Shown in pieces: positions 24,760 through 35,167 of a stretch of 64,000 nt of DNA. The translations under genes were made by a program, and so were the position numbers. The stretch comes from Castor canadensis (lineage: Eukaryota; Chordata; Mammalia; Rodentia; Castoridae), in assembly GCF_047511655.1 (NCBI RefSeq), contig NC_133394.1, forward strand, positions 62,342,501-62,406,500. Reading direction: 5' to 3'. The notes beneath the pieces were generated by a model. The model saw only the letters and a program-made list of their open reading frames with translations. It was not told the DNA's origin and did no database searches. Each line of letters begins with the position of its first letter. Within the stretch, counting starts at the first letter, position 1.

Positions 24760-27700
24760 TTTTTTCTTTATTTATTCATAAATTTTTATTAGGAAATATT
24801 CATTATATGGGAGACATTCATAGTGACAATTCTGATTAGACATTATTATACATTATTTACATTGCCACCTTCTGACTCTTCCCCTCAAATCCCTCCTCGC
24901 CCCATTAAAGCAATTGCAAAGTTTTCTTATTCTGTTTCATATAGGTATATGAAGTCCATCTACCATATACCATCATGATAATCTTCCTTCACCCTCCCCT
25001 CTCCCACTAGTACCCCCTAACACACAATGTACCTATTTTACAGTTCTGGTTTTCATTATAAATATTTAAGTTGCTGTTCACGGGGATATTTCAATGTAGG
25101 TCCACTGTGGGTGTACTTTACTTTTGTCCATTCAACCCCATCCATTACTCTCCCTTACCGCTTTATCTCCCACCCCCCATATTTCAACAGCTTTCAGTTC
25201 ACATCCTTATATCCTCTACCTTCACATCTTATGTTATGTAATATAACTTGACACCCTATTATTTTCTTTTCCTTTGCACCTTTCCCTGTGTTCCATAAAG
25301 TGTTTCTGCTGTTAAAAACATGCTTGACATCTGAGTTTGTATATGATCATGCTTGTTTTTAGGGTATATGTTTATCTTTTGGATCTATCTTCCACATATG
25401 AGAGAAAACAAGTGGCTTTGGTGTTTCTGATCTTGTCTTACTTCACTTAACATGATGTCTTTCAATTGCATCTATTTACCTTCAAACCACATGCCATATT
25501 TCTTATGGCAGAGTAATATTCCATTGTGTATATATGTCACAGTTTCTTGATCCATTCATCAGTTGTAGGGCACTTGCATTGTTTCTAAAGCTTGGCTATT
25601 ATGACTAGTTCTGTGATGACATCAGGGTGCAAGTGTCTCTATTGTATCCTGTCTTGTGTTCCTTTGAATAGATGCCCAGGAGCAGTATCACTGCATAGGA
25701 TGGCAGTTCAATCTCTAGTTTTTTTAGGAATCTCCACACTGCTTTCCATAGTGGTTGTATAATTTTGCATTCCTACCCAGAACTGTATAATAGTTACTGT
25801 TTCACCACATCCTTGCCAGCATTTGTTGTTATTATTACCCTTGATTATGGCCATTCTAACTGGGGTGAGAAGAAATCTAAGTGTTGTTTTGATTTGCAAC
25901 TCTTTTATAACCAGAGAAGATGAACACTTCTTCATGTATTTACTGGACATTTGTACTTCTTCCTTTGAGAATTCCCTGTTTAATTCATTGCCTATTTCTT
26001 CACTGGGGTGTTGATTCTTTGGGGGCTGAGTTTTTGAGTTAACTGTAGATTCTGAATATTGGTCCCTAATCAGATGAGTAACTGGCAAAGATTTTCTCTT
26101 ATTCTGTGGGCTGTCTCTTGAGTCTGGTGACTGTTTCCTTTCTGTTCATTACTTTTCTTAGATGCTGAGTCTTTTGAGTTCTGTTTAGGAAGTCATTCCC
26201 TATACCTATCTGTTCCAGTGTATTTCCTACTACTTCCTGGATTTGTTTCAGTTTCAGGCCTTATATTAAGGTCTTGGATCCACTTTAAGTTGACTTTGTT
26301 ACAGGGTGAAAGACAGGGATCTAGTTTCAGTCTTCTATAGGTGGATATTCAGCTTTCCCAGCAGCATTTGTTGAAGAGCCTTTCTTTTCTCCATCATGTG
26401 TTTTGGGCTCCTTCATGGAAGATCAGTTGACTATAGATGCGTGGGCTATGTCTGGGTCTTCTATTCTGATACATTGGTCTTCCTGTCTGTTTTTGTGCCT
26501 TACAAGTCAGGTATCATGATGCCTCCAGCATTGGACTTTTTGCTCAGAATTGCTTTGGCTATTTGAGTTCTTTTGTGCTTCCATATGTATTGAATGATTG
26601 CTTTTCATATTTCTGTGCAGAATGTCATTGGAATTTTGATAAGAATTGCATTGAACATGTAGATTGTTTTTGGTAATATGGCCATTTTCACAATATTGAT
26701 TCTAATAATCCATGAGAATGGAAGGTCGTTCCATCTTCTGCTATGTTCTTCAATTCTTTCTCCAGTGGTTTATAGTTTTCATTAAAAAGGTCTTTCGTTT
26801 CTTTCATTAAATTTATTCTGAGGTACTTTATTGACTTTGAGGCTATTGTAAATGGGATCATTTCCCTGATTTTGTTCTCAGTCTGTTCATTGTTGATATA
26901 TAGAAAAGCTACTGATTTCTGTAGGCTAATTTTGTATCTTGTTACCTCACCAAAAGAGTTTATGATTTCTAACAGTTTTTTGGTAGAGTTTTTGGGGTCT
27001 CTTAGGTATAGGATCATGTTACCTGCAAATAGGGATAGTTTGACTTTTTCCTTCCCTATTTGAATCCCTTTTATTTCTTGCTCTTGTCTTATTACTCTGG
27101 ATAGGAATTCTAAAACTATGTTGAATAGGAGTGGAGAATGTGGAAATCCCTGTCTTATTCCTGACTTTAATGGGAATGGTTTCAGTTGTTCTCCATTTGG
27201 TATGATGTTGGCTCTCAGCTTGTTATATATAGCCTTTATTATATTGAGGAACATTCCTTCCATTCCTAGTTTCTTCAGAGCTTTTATTATGACAGTGTGC
27301 TGGATATTATCAAAGGCTTTTTCTGGGTCTGTTGAGAGGATCGTGTAGTTTCTTGTCCTTGCTTCTGTTTATATGCTGTACATTGCATATAAATTTATAT
27401 CAATTTATGTACATTGAACCATCCTTGCATCTATGGAATGAAACCAACTTGATCATGGTATCTGATCCTTTGAACATGTTGTTGAATTCTGTTTGCTAAT
27501 ATTTTGTTGATAATCTTTGCATCTATATTCATTAAAGATATTGGTCTATCATTCTGTTTTCTGGTTACATCTTTATTGGGTTTTGGAATGAGTATAATGC
27601 TGGCATCATAGAAAGAGTTTGCTAATTTTCCTTCTTTTCTATTTCCTGAAAAAGTTTTAGGTGTATTAGTGTTAGTTCTTCTTAAAGATTTGGTAAAATT

Positions 27701-28210
27701 CAGCTATGAATCCATCAGGTCCTGGGGTCTTGTTTGTAGGAAGACTCTTTATTACTGCTTCAATTTCATTGCATGTAATAGGACTATTTAAGTGTTTAAT
27801 ATCTTCTTGGTTTGATTTTGGTTGGTTATATGCATCTAGGAATTTATCCATTTCATCTAGATTTTCCAGTTTGTTTGAATATAAGCTTTCAAAGAATTCT
27901 CTAATGATTTTTTGGCTTTCATTAGTATTTGTGGTTATGTCCCCTTTTTCACTTCTGATTTTATTAATTTGGATCTTTTCCTTCCTCGGTTTTGTCATGT
28001 TGGCTTAGAGTTTGTTGATCTTGGTAATTTTTTCAAAGAACCAACTTTTTGTTTCATTAATTCTTTTTATAGTTTGTTTGGTTTCAATCTCATTGATCTT
28101 GGCCCTGATCTTTATTATTTCTCTCCATCTGCTGGTTTGGGGTTTGATTTGTTATTGTTTTTCTAGGATCTTAAGGTACATCAGTAGGTTGTATATTTGA
28201 GAAGTCTCTG
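24760..28210 (-). mobile_element. L1-D, older L1: 3' UTR and most of ORF2
   Basis: On the minus strand this is the 3' part of an older L1. Its poly(A) and 3' UTR ('cctaataaaaatttatgaa' start) lie at about 24760-25370 and match the 3' end of L1-F at 42744. ORF2 follows toward higher coordinates, with several frame breaks. Visible pieces include an RT-proximal segment at 26688-27263, where the catalytic FADDM-like box has decayed to 'LFAGNM', and a segment at 27672-27998 carrying 'TPGPDGF'. At about 28210 the ORF2 homology stops in a T-run and resumes at 35168, where L1-A was inserted. The remainder (35168-37089) carries the EN domain and ORF1, and a U6 copy caps the 5' end. Confidence 0.9.
25708..28000 (-). 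pseudogene. L1-D ORF2 C-terminal two-thirds (broken)
   Basis: This is a remnant of the L1 ORF2 protein, whose endonuclease and reverse transcriptase copy L1 RNA into nicked chromosomal DNA. Pieces in order from high to low coordinate are the pre-RT and RT start (27672-27998, '[10 protein letters not shown]'), RT fingers and palm (26688-27263, '[13 protein letters not shown]', a decayed '[10 protein letters not shown]'), and the C-terminal Cys-rich region (25708-26088, 'CWQGCGETVTIIQFW'). The conserved aspartates of the FADD box are lost (one changed to G, one to N), so the copy is dead even apart from the frameshifts. It is diverged from L1-A and represents an older L1 generation. Confidence 0.85.
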
Positions 28211-28278
28211 TTTTTTTTTTATTTTTTTATTTTTTTATTTGATTTAACAATGGGTATAAGTTTATTTTATTTTTTTTT
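28211..28278 (-). repeat. Double poly(A) with short 3' transduction of L1-A
   Basis: Read on the minus strand, the L1 3' end is followed by an A-rich tail, then about 25 bp that L1-B and L1-C lack ('aacttatacccattgttaaa'), then a second A-rich tail with T interruptions. This order is the hallmark of a short 3' transduction, in which transcription read through the first polyadenylation site at a source locus. The signal in the first tail is weak ('aataaa'-like strings occur within the A-run). Confidence 0.6.
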
Positions 28279-28760
28279 CATTTTTCTTTTATTATTCATA
28301 TGTGCATACAAGGCTTGGTTCATTTCTCCCCCCTGCCCCCACCCCCTCCCTTACCACCCACTCCACCCCCTCCCGCTCCCCCCTCAATACCCAGCAGAAA
28401 CTATTTTGTCCTTATCTCTAATTTTGTTGTAGAGAGAGTATAAGCAATAATAGGAAGGAACAAGGGTTTTTGCTGGTTGAGATAAGGATAGCTATACAGG
28501 GCATTGACTCACATTGATTTCCTGTGCGTGGGTGTTACCTTCTAGGTTAATTCTTTTTGATCTAACCTTTTCTCTAGTTCCTGGTCCCCTTTTCCTATTG
28601 GCCTCAGTTGCTTTAAGGTATCTGCTTTAGTTTCTCTGCATTAAGGAAAACAAATGCTAGCTAGTTTTTTAGGTGTCTTACCTATCCTCACCCCTCCCTT
28701 GTGTGCTCTCGCTTTATCATGTGCTCATAGTCCAATCCCCTTGTTGTGTTTGCCCTTGAT

Positions 28761-31700
28761 CTAATGTCCACATATGAGGGAGAACATACGATTTTTGGTC
28801 TTTTGAGCCAGGCTAACCTCACTCAGAATGATGTTCTCCAGTTCCATCCATTTACCAGCGAATGATAACATTTCGTTCTTCTTCATGGCTGCATAAAATT
28901 CCATTGTGTATAGATACCACATTTTCTTAATCCATTCATCTGTGGTGGGGCATCTTGGCTGTTTCCATAACTTGGCTATTGTGAATAGTGCCTCTTGAGT
29001 AACAGTCTTCTGGGTATATCCCCAAGAGTGGAATTGCTGGATCAAATGGTAGATCGATGTCCAGCTTTTTAAGTAGCCTCCAAATTTTTTTCCAGAGTGG
29101 TTGTACTAGTCTACATTCCCCCCAACAGTGTAAGAGGGTTCCTTTTTCCCCACATCCTCGCCAACACCTGTTGTTGGTGGTGTTGCTGATGATGGCTATT
29201 CTAACAGGGGTGAGGTGGAATCTTAGCGTGGTTTTAATTTGCATTTCCTTTATTGCTAGAGATGGTGAGCATTTTTTCATGTGTTTTCTGGCCATTTGAA
29301 TTTCTTCTTTTGAGAAAGTTCTGTTTAGTTCACATGCCCATTTCTTTATTGGTTCATTAGTTTTGGGAGAATTTAGTTTTTTAAGTTCCCTGTATATTCT
29401 GGTTATCAGTCCTTTGTCTGATGTATAATTGGCAAATATTTTCTCCCACTCTGTGGGTGTTCTCTTCAGTTTAGAGACCATTTCTTTTGATGAACAGAAG
29501 CTTTTTACTTTTATGAGGTCCCATTTATCTATGCTATCTCTTAGTTGCTGTGCTGCTGGGGTTTCATTGAGAAAGTTCTTACCTATACCTACTAACTCCA
29601 GAGTATTTCCTACTCTTTCTTGTATCAACTTAAGAGTTTGGGGTCTGATATTAAGATCCTTGATCCATTTTGAGTTAATCTTGGTATAGGGTGATATACA
29701 TGGATCTAGTTTCAGTTTTTTGCAGACTGCTAACCAGTTTTCCCAGCAGTTTTTGTTGAAGAGGCTGCTATTTCTCCATCGTATATTTTTAGCTCCTTTG
29801 TCAAAGATAAGTTGCTCATAGTTGTGTGGCTTCATATCTGGATCCTCTATTCTGTTCCACTGGTCTTCATGTCTGTTTTTGTGCCAGTACCATGCTGTTT
29901 TTATTGTTATTGCTTTGTAATATAGTTTGAAGTCAGGTATTGTGATACCTCCTGCATTGTTCTTTTGACTGAGTATTGCCTTGGCTATTCGTGGCCTCTT
30001 GTGTTTCCATATAAATTTCACAGTAGATTTTTCAATCTCTTTAATGAATGTCATTGGAATTTTGATGGGAATTGCATTAAACATGTAGATTACTTTGGGG
30101 AGTATCGACATTTTTACTATGTTGATTCTACCAATCCATGAGCATGGGAGATCTCTCCACTTTCTATAGTCTTCCTCAATCTCTTTCTTCAGAAGTGTAT
30201 AGTTTTCCTTGTAGAGGTCTTTCACATCTTTTGTTAGGTTTATACCTAGGTATTTGATTTTTTTTGAGGCTATTGTAAATGGAATTGTTTTTATACATTC
30301 TTTTTCCGTTTGCTCATTGTTAGTGTATAGAAATGCTAATGATTTTTCTATGTTGATTTTATATCCTGCTACTTTGCTATAGCTATTGATGATGTCTAGA
30401 AGCTTCTGAGTAGAGTTTTTTGGGTCTTTAAGGTATAGGATCATGTCGTCTGCAAATAGGGATATTTTGACAGTTTCTTTACCTATTTGTATTCCTTTTA
30501 TTCCTTTTTCTTGCCTAATTGCTCTGGCTAGGAATTCCAGTACTATGTTGAATAGGAGTGGAGATAGTGGGCATCCTTGTCTGGTTCCTGATTTTAGAGG
30601 GAACGGTTTTAATTTTTCTCCATTAAGTATAATGCTGGCTGTATGTTTGTCATATATAGCTTTTATAATGTTGAGGAACTTTCCTTCTATTCCTAGTTTT
30701 CTTAGAGCTTTTATCATGAAATGATGTTGGATCTTATCAAAGGCTTTTTCTGCATCTATTGAGATGATCAAGTGGTTTTTGTCTTTGCTTCTGTTAATGT
30801 GGTTTATTACGTTTATTGATTTTCATATGTTGAACCAACACTGCATTCCTGGGATGAAGCCTACCTGGTCGTGGTGGATAATCTTTTTGATGTGTTGCTG
30901 AATTCGATTTGCCATCATTTTGTTGAGGATTTTTGCATCAATGTTCATTAAGGAGATTGGCCTATAGTTCTCCTTTTTGGAGGTGTCTTTGCCTGGTTTT
31001 GGGATAAGTGTAATACTGGCTTCATAAAATGTGTTTGGCAGTTTTCCTTCCCTTTCTATTTCATGGAACAGTTTAAGGAGGGTTGGTATCAGTTCTTCTT
31101 TAAAGGTCTGATAGAATTCAGCAGAGAATCCATCAGGTCCTGGACTTTTCTTTTTGGGGAGACTCTTGATTGCTGCTTCAATTTCATTTTGTGTTATAGG
31201 TCTATTCAGGTGATTAATTTCCTCTTGGTTCAGTTTTGGATGATCATATGTATCTAGAAATCTGTCCATTTCTTTTAGATTTTCAAATTTATTTGAATAT
31301 AGGTTCTCAAAGTAGTCTCTGATGATTTCCTGGACTTCCATGGTGTTTGTTGTTATCTCCCCTTTTGCATTCCTGATTCTACTAATTTGGGTTTTTTCTC
31401 TCCTCATTTTAGTCAGGTTTGCCAGGGGTCTATCGATCTTGTTTATTTTTTCAAAGAACCAACTTTTTGTTTCATTAATTCTTTGTATGGTATTTTTGGT
31501 TTCTATTTCGTTGATTTCAGCTCTTATTTTTATTATTTCTCTCCTTCTATTTGTTTTGGGATTTGCTTGTTCTTGTTTTTCTAGGAGTTTGAGATGTATC
31601 ATTAGGTCATTGATTTGGGATCTTTCAATCTTTTTAATATATGCACTCATGGCTATAAACTTTCCTCTCAAGACTGCCTTAGCTGTGTCCCATAGGTTCT

Positions 31701-32553
31701 GGTAGGTTGTGTTTTCATTTTCATTGACTTCTAAGAACTTTTTAATTTCCTCTTTTATTGCATCGATGATCCATTCTTCATTAAGTAATGAGTTATTTAG
31801 TTTCCAGCTGTTTGCATGTTTTTTGTCTTTACTTTTGTTGTTGAGTTCTACTTTTACTGCATTGTGGTCAGATAGTATGCATGGTATTATTTCTATTTTC
31901 TTATGTTTGCTGAGGCTTGCTTTGTGCCCTAGGATATGATCTATTTTGGAGAAGGTTCCATGGGCTGCTGAGAAGAATGTATATTGTGTAGAGGTTGGAT
32001 GAAATGTTCTGTAGACATCTACTAGGTCCACTTGATCTATTGCATATTTTAGATCTTGGATTTCTTTATTGAGTTTTTGTTTGGATGACCTATCTATTGA
32101 TGATAATGGAGTGTTAAAGTCTCCCACAACCACTGTGTTGGCGTTTATATATGCTTTTAGGTCTTTCAGGGTATGTTTGATGAAATTGGTTGCGTTGACA
32201 TTGGGTGCGTACAGATTGATGATTATTATTTCCTTTTGGTCTATTTCCCCTTTTATTAGTATGGAATGTCCTTCTTTATCACGTTTGATCAATGTAGCTT
32301 TGAAGTCTACTTTGTCAGAGATAAGTATTGCTACTCCTGCTTGTTTTCGGGGGCCATTGGCTTGGTAAATCTTCTTCCAGCCTTTCATCCTAAGCATATG
32401 CTTATTTCTGTCGGTGAGATGAGTCTCCTGTAAGCAACAAATTGTTGGATCTTCTTTTTTAATCCATTTTGTCAAACGGTGTCTTTTGATGGGTGAATTA
32501 AGTCCATTAACATTAAGAGTTAGTACTGATAGGTATGTGGTGATTCCTGCCAT
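28761..32553 (-). pseudogene. L1-A ORF2 (EN-RT), two lesions
   Basis: L1 ORF2p supplies endonuclease and reverse transcriptase for target-primed reverse transcription. The start at 32553 gives a normal N-terminus with endonuclease residues N14 ('LNVNGL') and E43 ('QETH') and the 'SDHNAV' box near residue 230. RT motifs follow ('KSPGPDGF', '[14 protein letters not shown]', and the catalytic '[10 protein letters not shown]' at about 30442-30456). The C-terminal Cys/His box reads '[18 protein letters not shown]'. Against L1-B, codon CGA has become TGA at 30823-30825, a CpG transition. In addition, 26 bp are missing near 28990 between two GTGCC repeats, which shifts the frame before the terminal stop at 28761. 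Otherwise the frame is open over about 1,260 codons. This is a young, recently inactivated copy. Confidence 0.93.
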
Positions 32554-32603
32554 TTAGTTGTCTTAGTTATTTGAAGGTTTGATTGTGTGTACCTAACTTG
32601 ATG

Positions 32604-33805
32604 TTACTCTCTACTGTCTTGCTTTTTCTTATCCTGTGGTTTGGTGCTGCCTGCCTTTTCATGGTTAAGTTGGGTGTCACTTTCTGTGTGCAGGATCCCT
32701 TGCAGAATCTTTTGTAATGGTGGCTTTGTGGTCACATATTGTTTTAGTTTCTGCTTATCATGGAAGACTTTTGTTGCTCCATCTATTTTGAATGATAGCT
32801 TTGCTGGCTAGAGTATCCTGGGGTTGAAGTTATTTTCATTCAGTGCCCGGAAGATCTCACCCCACGCTCTTCTTGCTTTTAATGTTTCTGTTGAGAAGTC
32901 TGCTGTGATTTTGATGGGTTTACCTTTGTATGTTACTTGTTTTTTCTCTCTTGCAGCCTTCAATATTCTTTCCTTAGTTTCTGAACTTGTTGTTTTAATG
33001 ATGATATGTCGTGGAGTAGTTCTATTTTGATCTGGTCTGTTTGGTGTCCTGGAAGCCTCTTGCATGTGTATGGGAATATCTTTCTCTAGATTTGGGAAAT
33101 TTTCCGTTATTATTTTGTTGAATATATTACGCATTCCCTTCGCTTGCACCTCTTCTCCTTCTTCGATGCCCATGATTCTCAAGTTTGGTCTTTTGATGGA
33201 GTCGGTGAGTTCTTGCATTTTCTTTTCACAGGTCTTGAGTTGTTTAATTAATAGTTCTTCAGTTTTCCTTTAATTACCATTTCATCTTCAAGTTCTGAGA
33301 TTCTGTCCTCTGTTTGTTCTATTCTGCTGGATTGGCCTTCCGTTTTGTTTTGCAGTTCTGTTTCGTTCTTTTTTCTGAGGTTTTCCATATCCTGGCTGTT
33401 TTCTTCTTTATTGTTGTCTATTTTTGTCCTGAGTTCATTTATCCATTTATTCATTGTGTTCTCTCTTTCACTTTGGTGTTTATACAGTGCTTCTATGGTT
33501 TCCTTTATTTCTTCTTTTGCTTTTTCAAATTCTCTATTTTTATTGTCTTGGAATTTCTTGAGTGTCTCCTGTACATTTTGGTTGACCCTATCCAGTATCA
33601 TCTCTATAAAATTCTCATTGAGTACTTGTAGTATGTCTTCTTTTAAATTATTCTTGTAGGCTTCATTGGGTCCTTTGGCATAGTTTATCTTCATTTTGTT
33701 GGAGTCTGGCTCTGAGTTTCTGTTCTCTTCATTCCCCGCTGGTTCCTGTACTAATTTTTTGCTGTGGGGAATCTGGTTTCCTTGTTTTTTCTGTCTTCCC
33801 GTCAT
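32604..33805 (-). pseudogene. L1-A ORF1 (RNA-binding chaperone), two lesions
   Basis: L1 ORF1p is the trimeric, RNA-binding nucleic acid chaperone of the L1 particle. The start ATG at 33803-33805 has a purine at -3 and opens a basic N-terminus ('MTGRQKKQGNQ'). A long Glu/Lys-rich heptad region follows (about residues 60-175), then the RNA-recognition part ('RPNLRIMGIEEGEE') and the C-terminal domain ('ERILKAAREKKQVTYKGKPI'). One A is missing from an A-run at 33263-33266, which shifts the frame. A TAG at 32808-32810 replaces the usual Tyr codon. Beyond it the frame stays open to TAA at 32604-32606. Length without lesions would be about 400 residues. An in-frame 60-codon upstream extension to 33985 lies in the 5' UTR and is probably not translated. 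Confidence 0.9.
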
Positions 33806-35155
33806 TGTCCTTGGTGTTGTTACTGTCCCTGTACTGTGTGTAATTAAGTATTTTCTAGCTTGTAATAATAACAATGGTAATATTGAGAATGGAAGAGTGA
33901 GCTGAGATGGAAAGCAAGAAGTTAAAGAAAAGGGGAAAACAAATATACAGACAAGAGGGAGAAAGCAGAACAAGGTATCAGACAAGAGAGTTTCAAAGGT
34001 ATAAACAGGGAGTGTTAGTGTACTAATCGACAGTAAGCTGAACAGACAATAGAGTGACAGAGAGAGGATTGAAAATCAAAGATAAAAAAAATAAAAAATA
34101 AGTATATGAAAGTAATATCTATTTATAAAAATGAATTAAAATAAAATGGAAAATAGAAAATTAAAAAAAAAAAAACAAAAAACCAAAAAACTTCCAAGTT
34201 TATATGCAATGCAATTTCAGTCTTAATAATTTGGATGTCCGTCTCAATCTCCAGTCCTGGAGTTGGTGCCTCAGATGTTGTTCTGTAGTTGTCTCATCAA
34301 AGGGGATGCATAAAGTAGAACAAAACTACACTCACACACACACACAGAAGAAAAAAAAAAAAAAAAGCCCCACCAAGTGTCCCCAGTTCAAATGCAATAC
34401 AGTTTCAGTAAGTTTTTCGGCTTGCAGGTGTAATTCGGTTGTTCTCTCATCAAAGGTAGGGAGAAAAAGAAAAAAAGCGTCTGGAGGCAGTTCTGAGAGT
34501 GGTATCTGCAACTGTGGCTTGCCTGCCTGCTGCTTTCAGCCTGTAGCTGGTGGCATTATTTATGCAGATCTCTGGGGTGAGCTAGCACTCACCTGGTCCC
34601 ACAGGCTTTGTTTGCTCAGAGTTCTCCTGTGTGGAGGCCTCTGCCACAGGCTTTCCCCTTTCCAAGCACTGGGAAAGGTGACACTGCCGCACGTTGTCAG
34701 GCCTGCGTGTTTATTTACAGCTCACGTGGGAAGTGGGTCTTCCCTCCTCTCACAAGCGTTCCCGCTCCTGGTTGCTGGGCATGCCCCGCTCCAGCCAGAG
34801 CCTCTCCGGCCAGCCCGGCTCGTTTATTTACAGTCACGGGAAGGGTTCCCTTCCCCCAATCTTCAGCGCTCAGGGTGCCCCACCCTCTTTCCAGCGTCTT
34901 AACTGTTCTTATTGCTTAGTACTCAGTTTCTCTTTTTTTCCAGGGTGGAGGTCAGTCTGTCCAGGGGGCTATGCTGCTCTGGCCCAGGCTTGTCTGTGGG
35001 GCTACCGCAGTACTGCGAAGCTCACCTGGTCCGCATCTTCCCACGCCGTATGGGCGCCAGCCACTGGCGGCCCCGGGGGCCCTCCTCGGTTCTCCGTTTA
35101 ACGTGAAGTGGAGATTCTCTGTGCCGGCTCTAGCCGCCATCTTGGAATTCCACCT
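33806..35155 (-). promoter_or_regulatory. L1-A 5' UTR / internal promoter region
   Basis: About 1.35 kb lies upstream of ORF1. The distal part (about 34480-35155) is GC- and CpG-rich, unlike anything else in the window, which fits the internal RNA polymerase II promoter that L1 5' UTRs carry. The proximal part (34080-34370) is A-rich on the L1 sense complement, with a short CA run. Two imperfect copies of a block ('tttcagt' ... 'ctcatcaaagg') about 155-190 bp apart suggest decayed tandem units. An antisense frame of 232 codons (34204-34902, +) crosses this region without a recognisable domain. Confidence 0.7.
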
Positions 35156-35167
35156 ATTTTTTTTTTT

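Larger units (their letters stand above)
28211..35160 (-). mobile_element. L1-A: young, near full-length L1
   Basis: On the minus strand, L1-A runs from a 5' end near 35155 ('ggtggaattccaagatggcg', the usual position of the conserved L1 start motif) through a GC-rich 5' UTR (about 35155-33806), ORF1 (33805-32604), ORF2 (32553-28761) and a 3' UTR with a G-rich tract (28760-28279). Two A-rich tails at 28260-28278 and 28211-28237 bracket about 25 bp of non-L1 sequence. It is inserted in L1-D: the older ORF2 reads straight across when this block is removed. The target is a T-run, so the TSD cannot be delimited. It is very similar to L1-B over their shared 3.5 kb. It is not autonomous today because of four visible lesions (see the ORF entries). 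Confidence 0.95.

Noticed and set aside
31063..33659. Many plus-strand open frames (for example 31322-31705, 32069-32368, 33314-33631) rich in Phe/Leu/Ser
   Set aside because: They are antisense shadows of L1-A ORF1 and ORF2. The same frames recur at the equivalent positions of L1-B.
34204..34902. 232-codon frame as a host gene
   Set aside because: It lies wholly within the L1-A 5' UTR and includes a poly-Lys run from an A-tract. It is kept only as a speculative antisense L1 frame.
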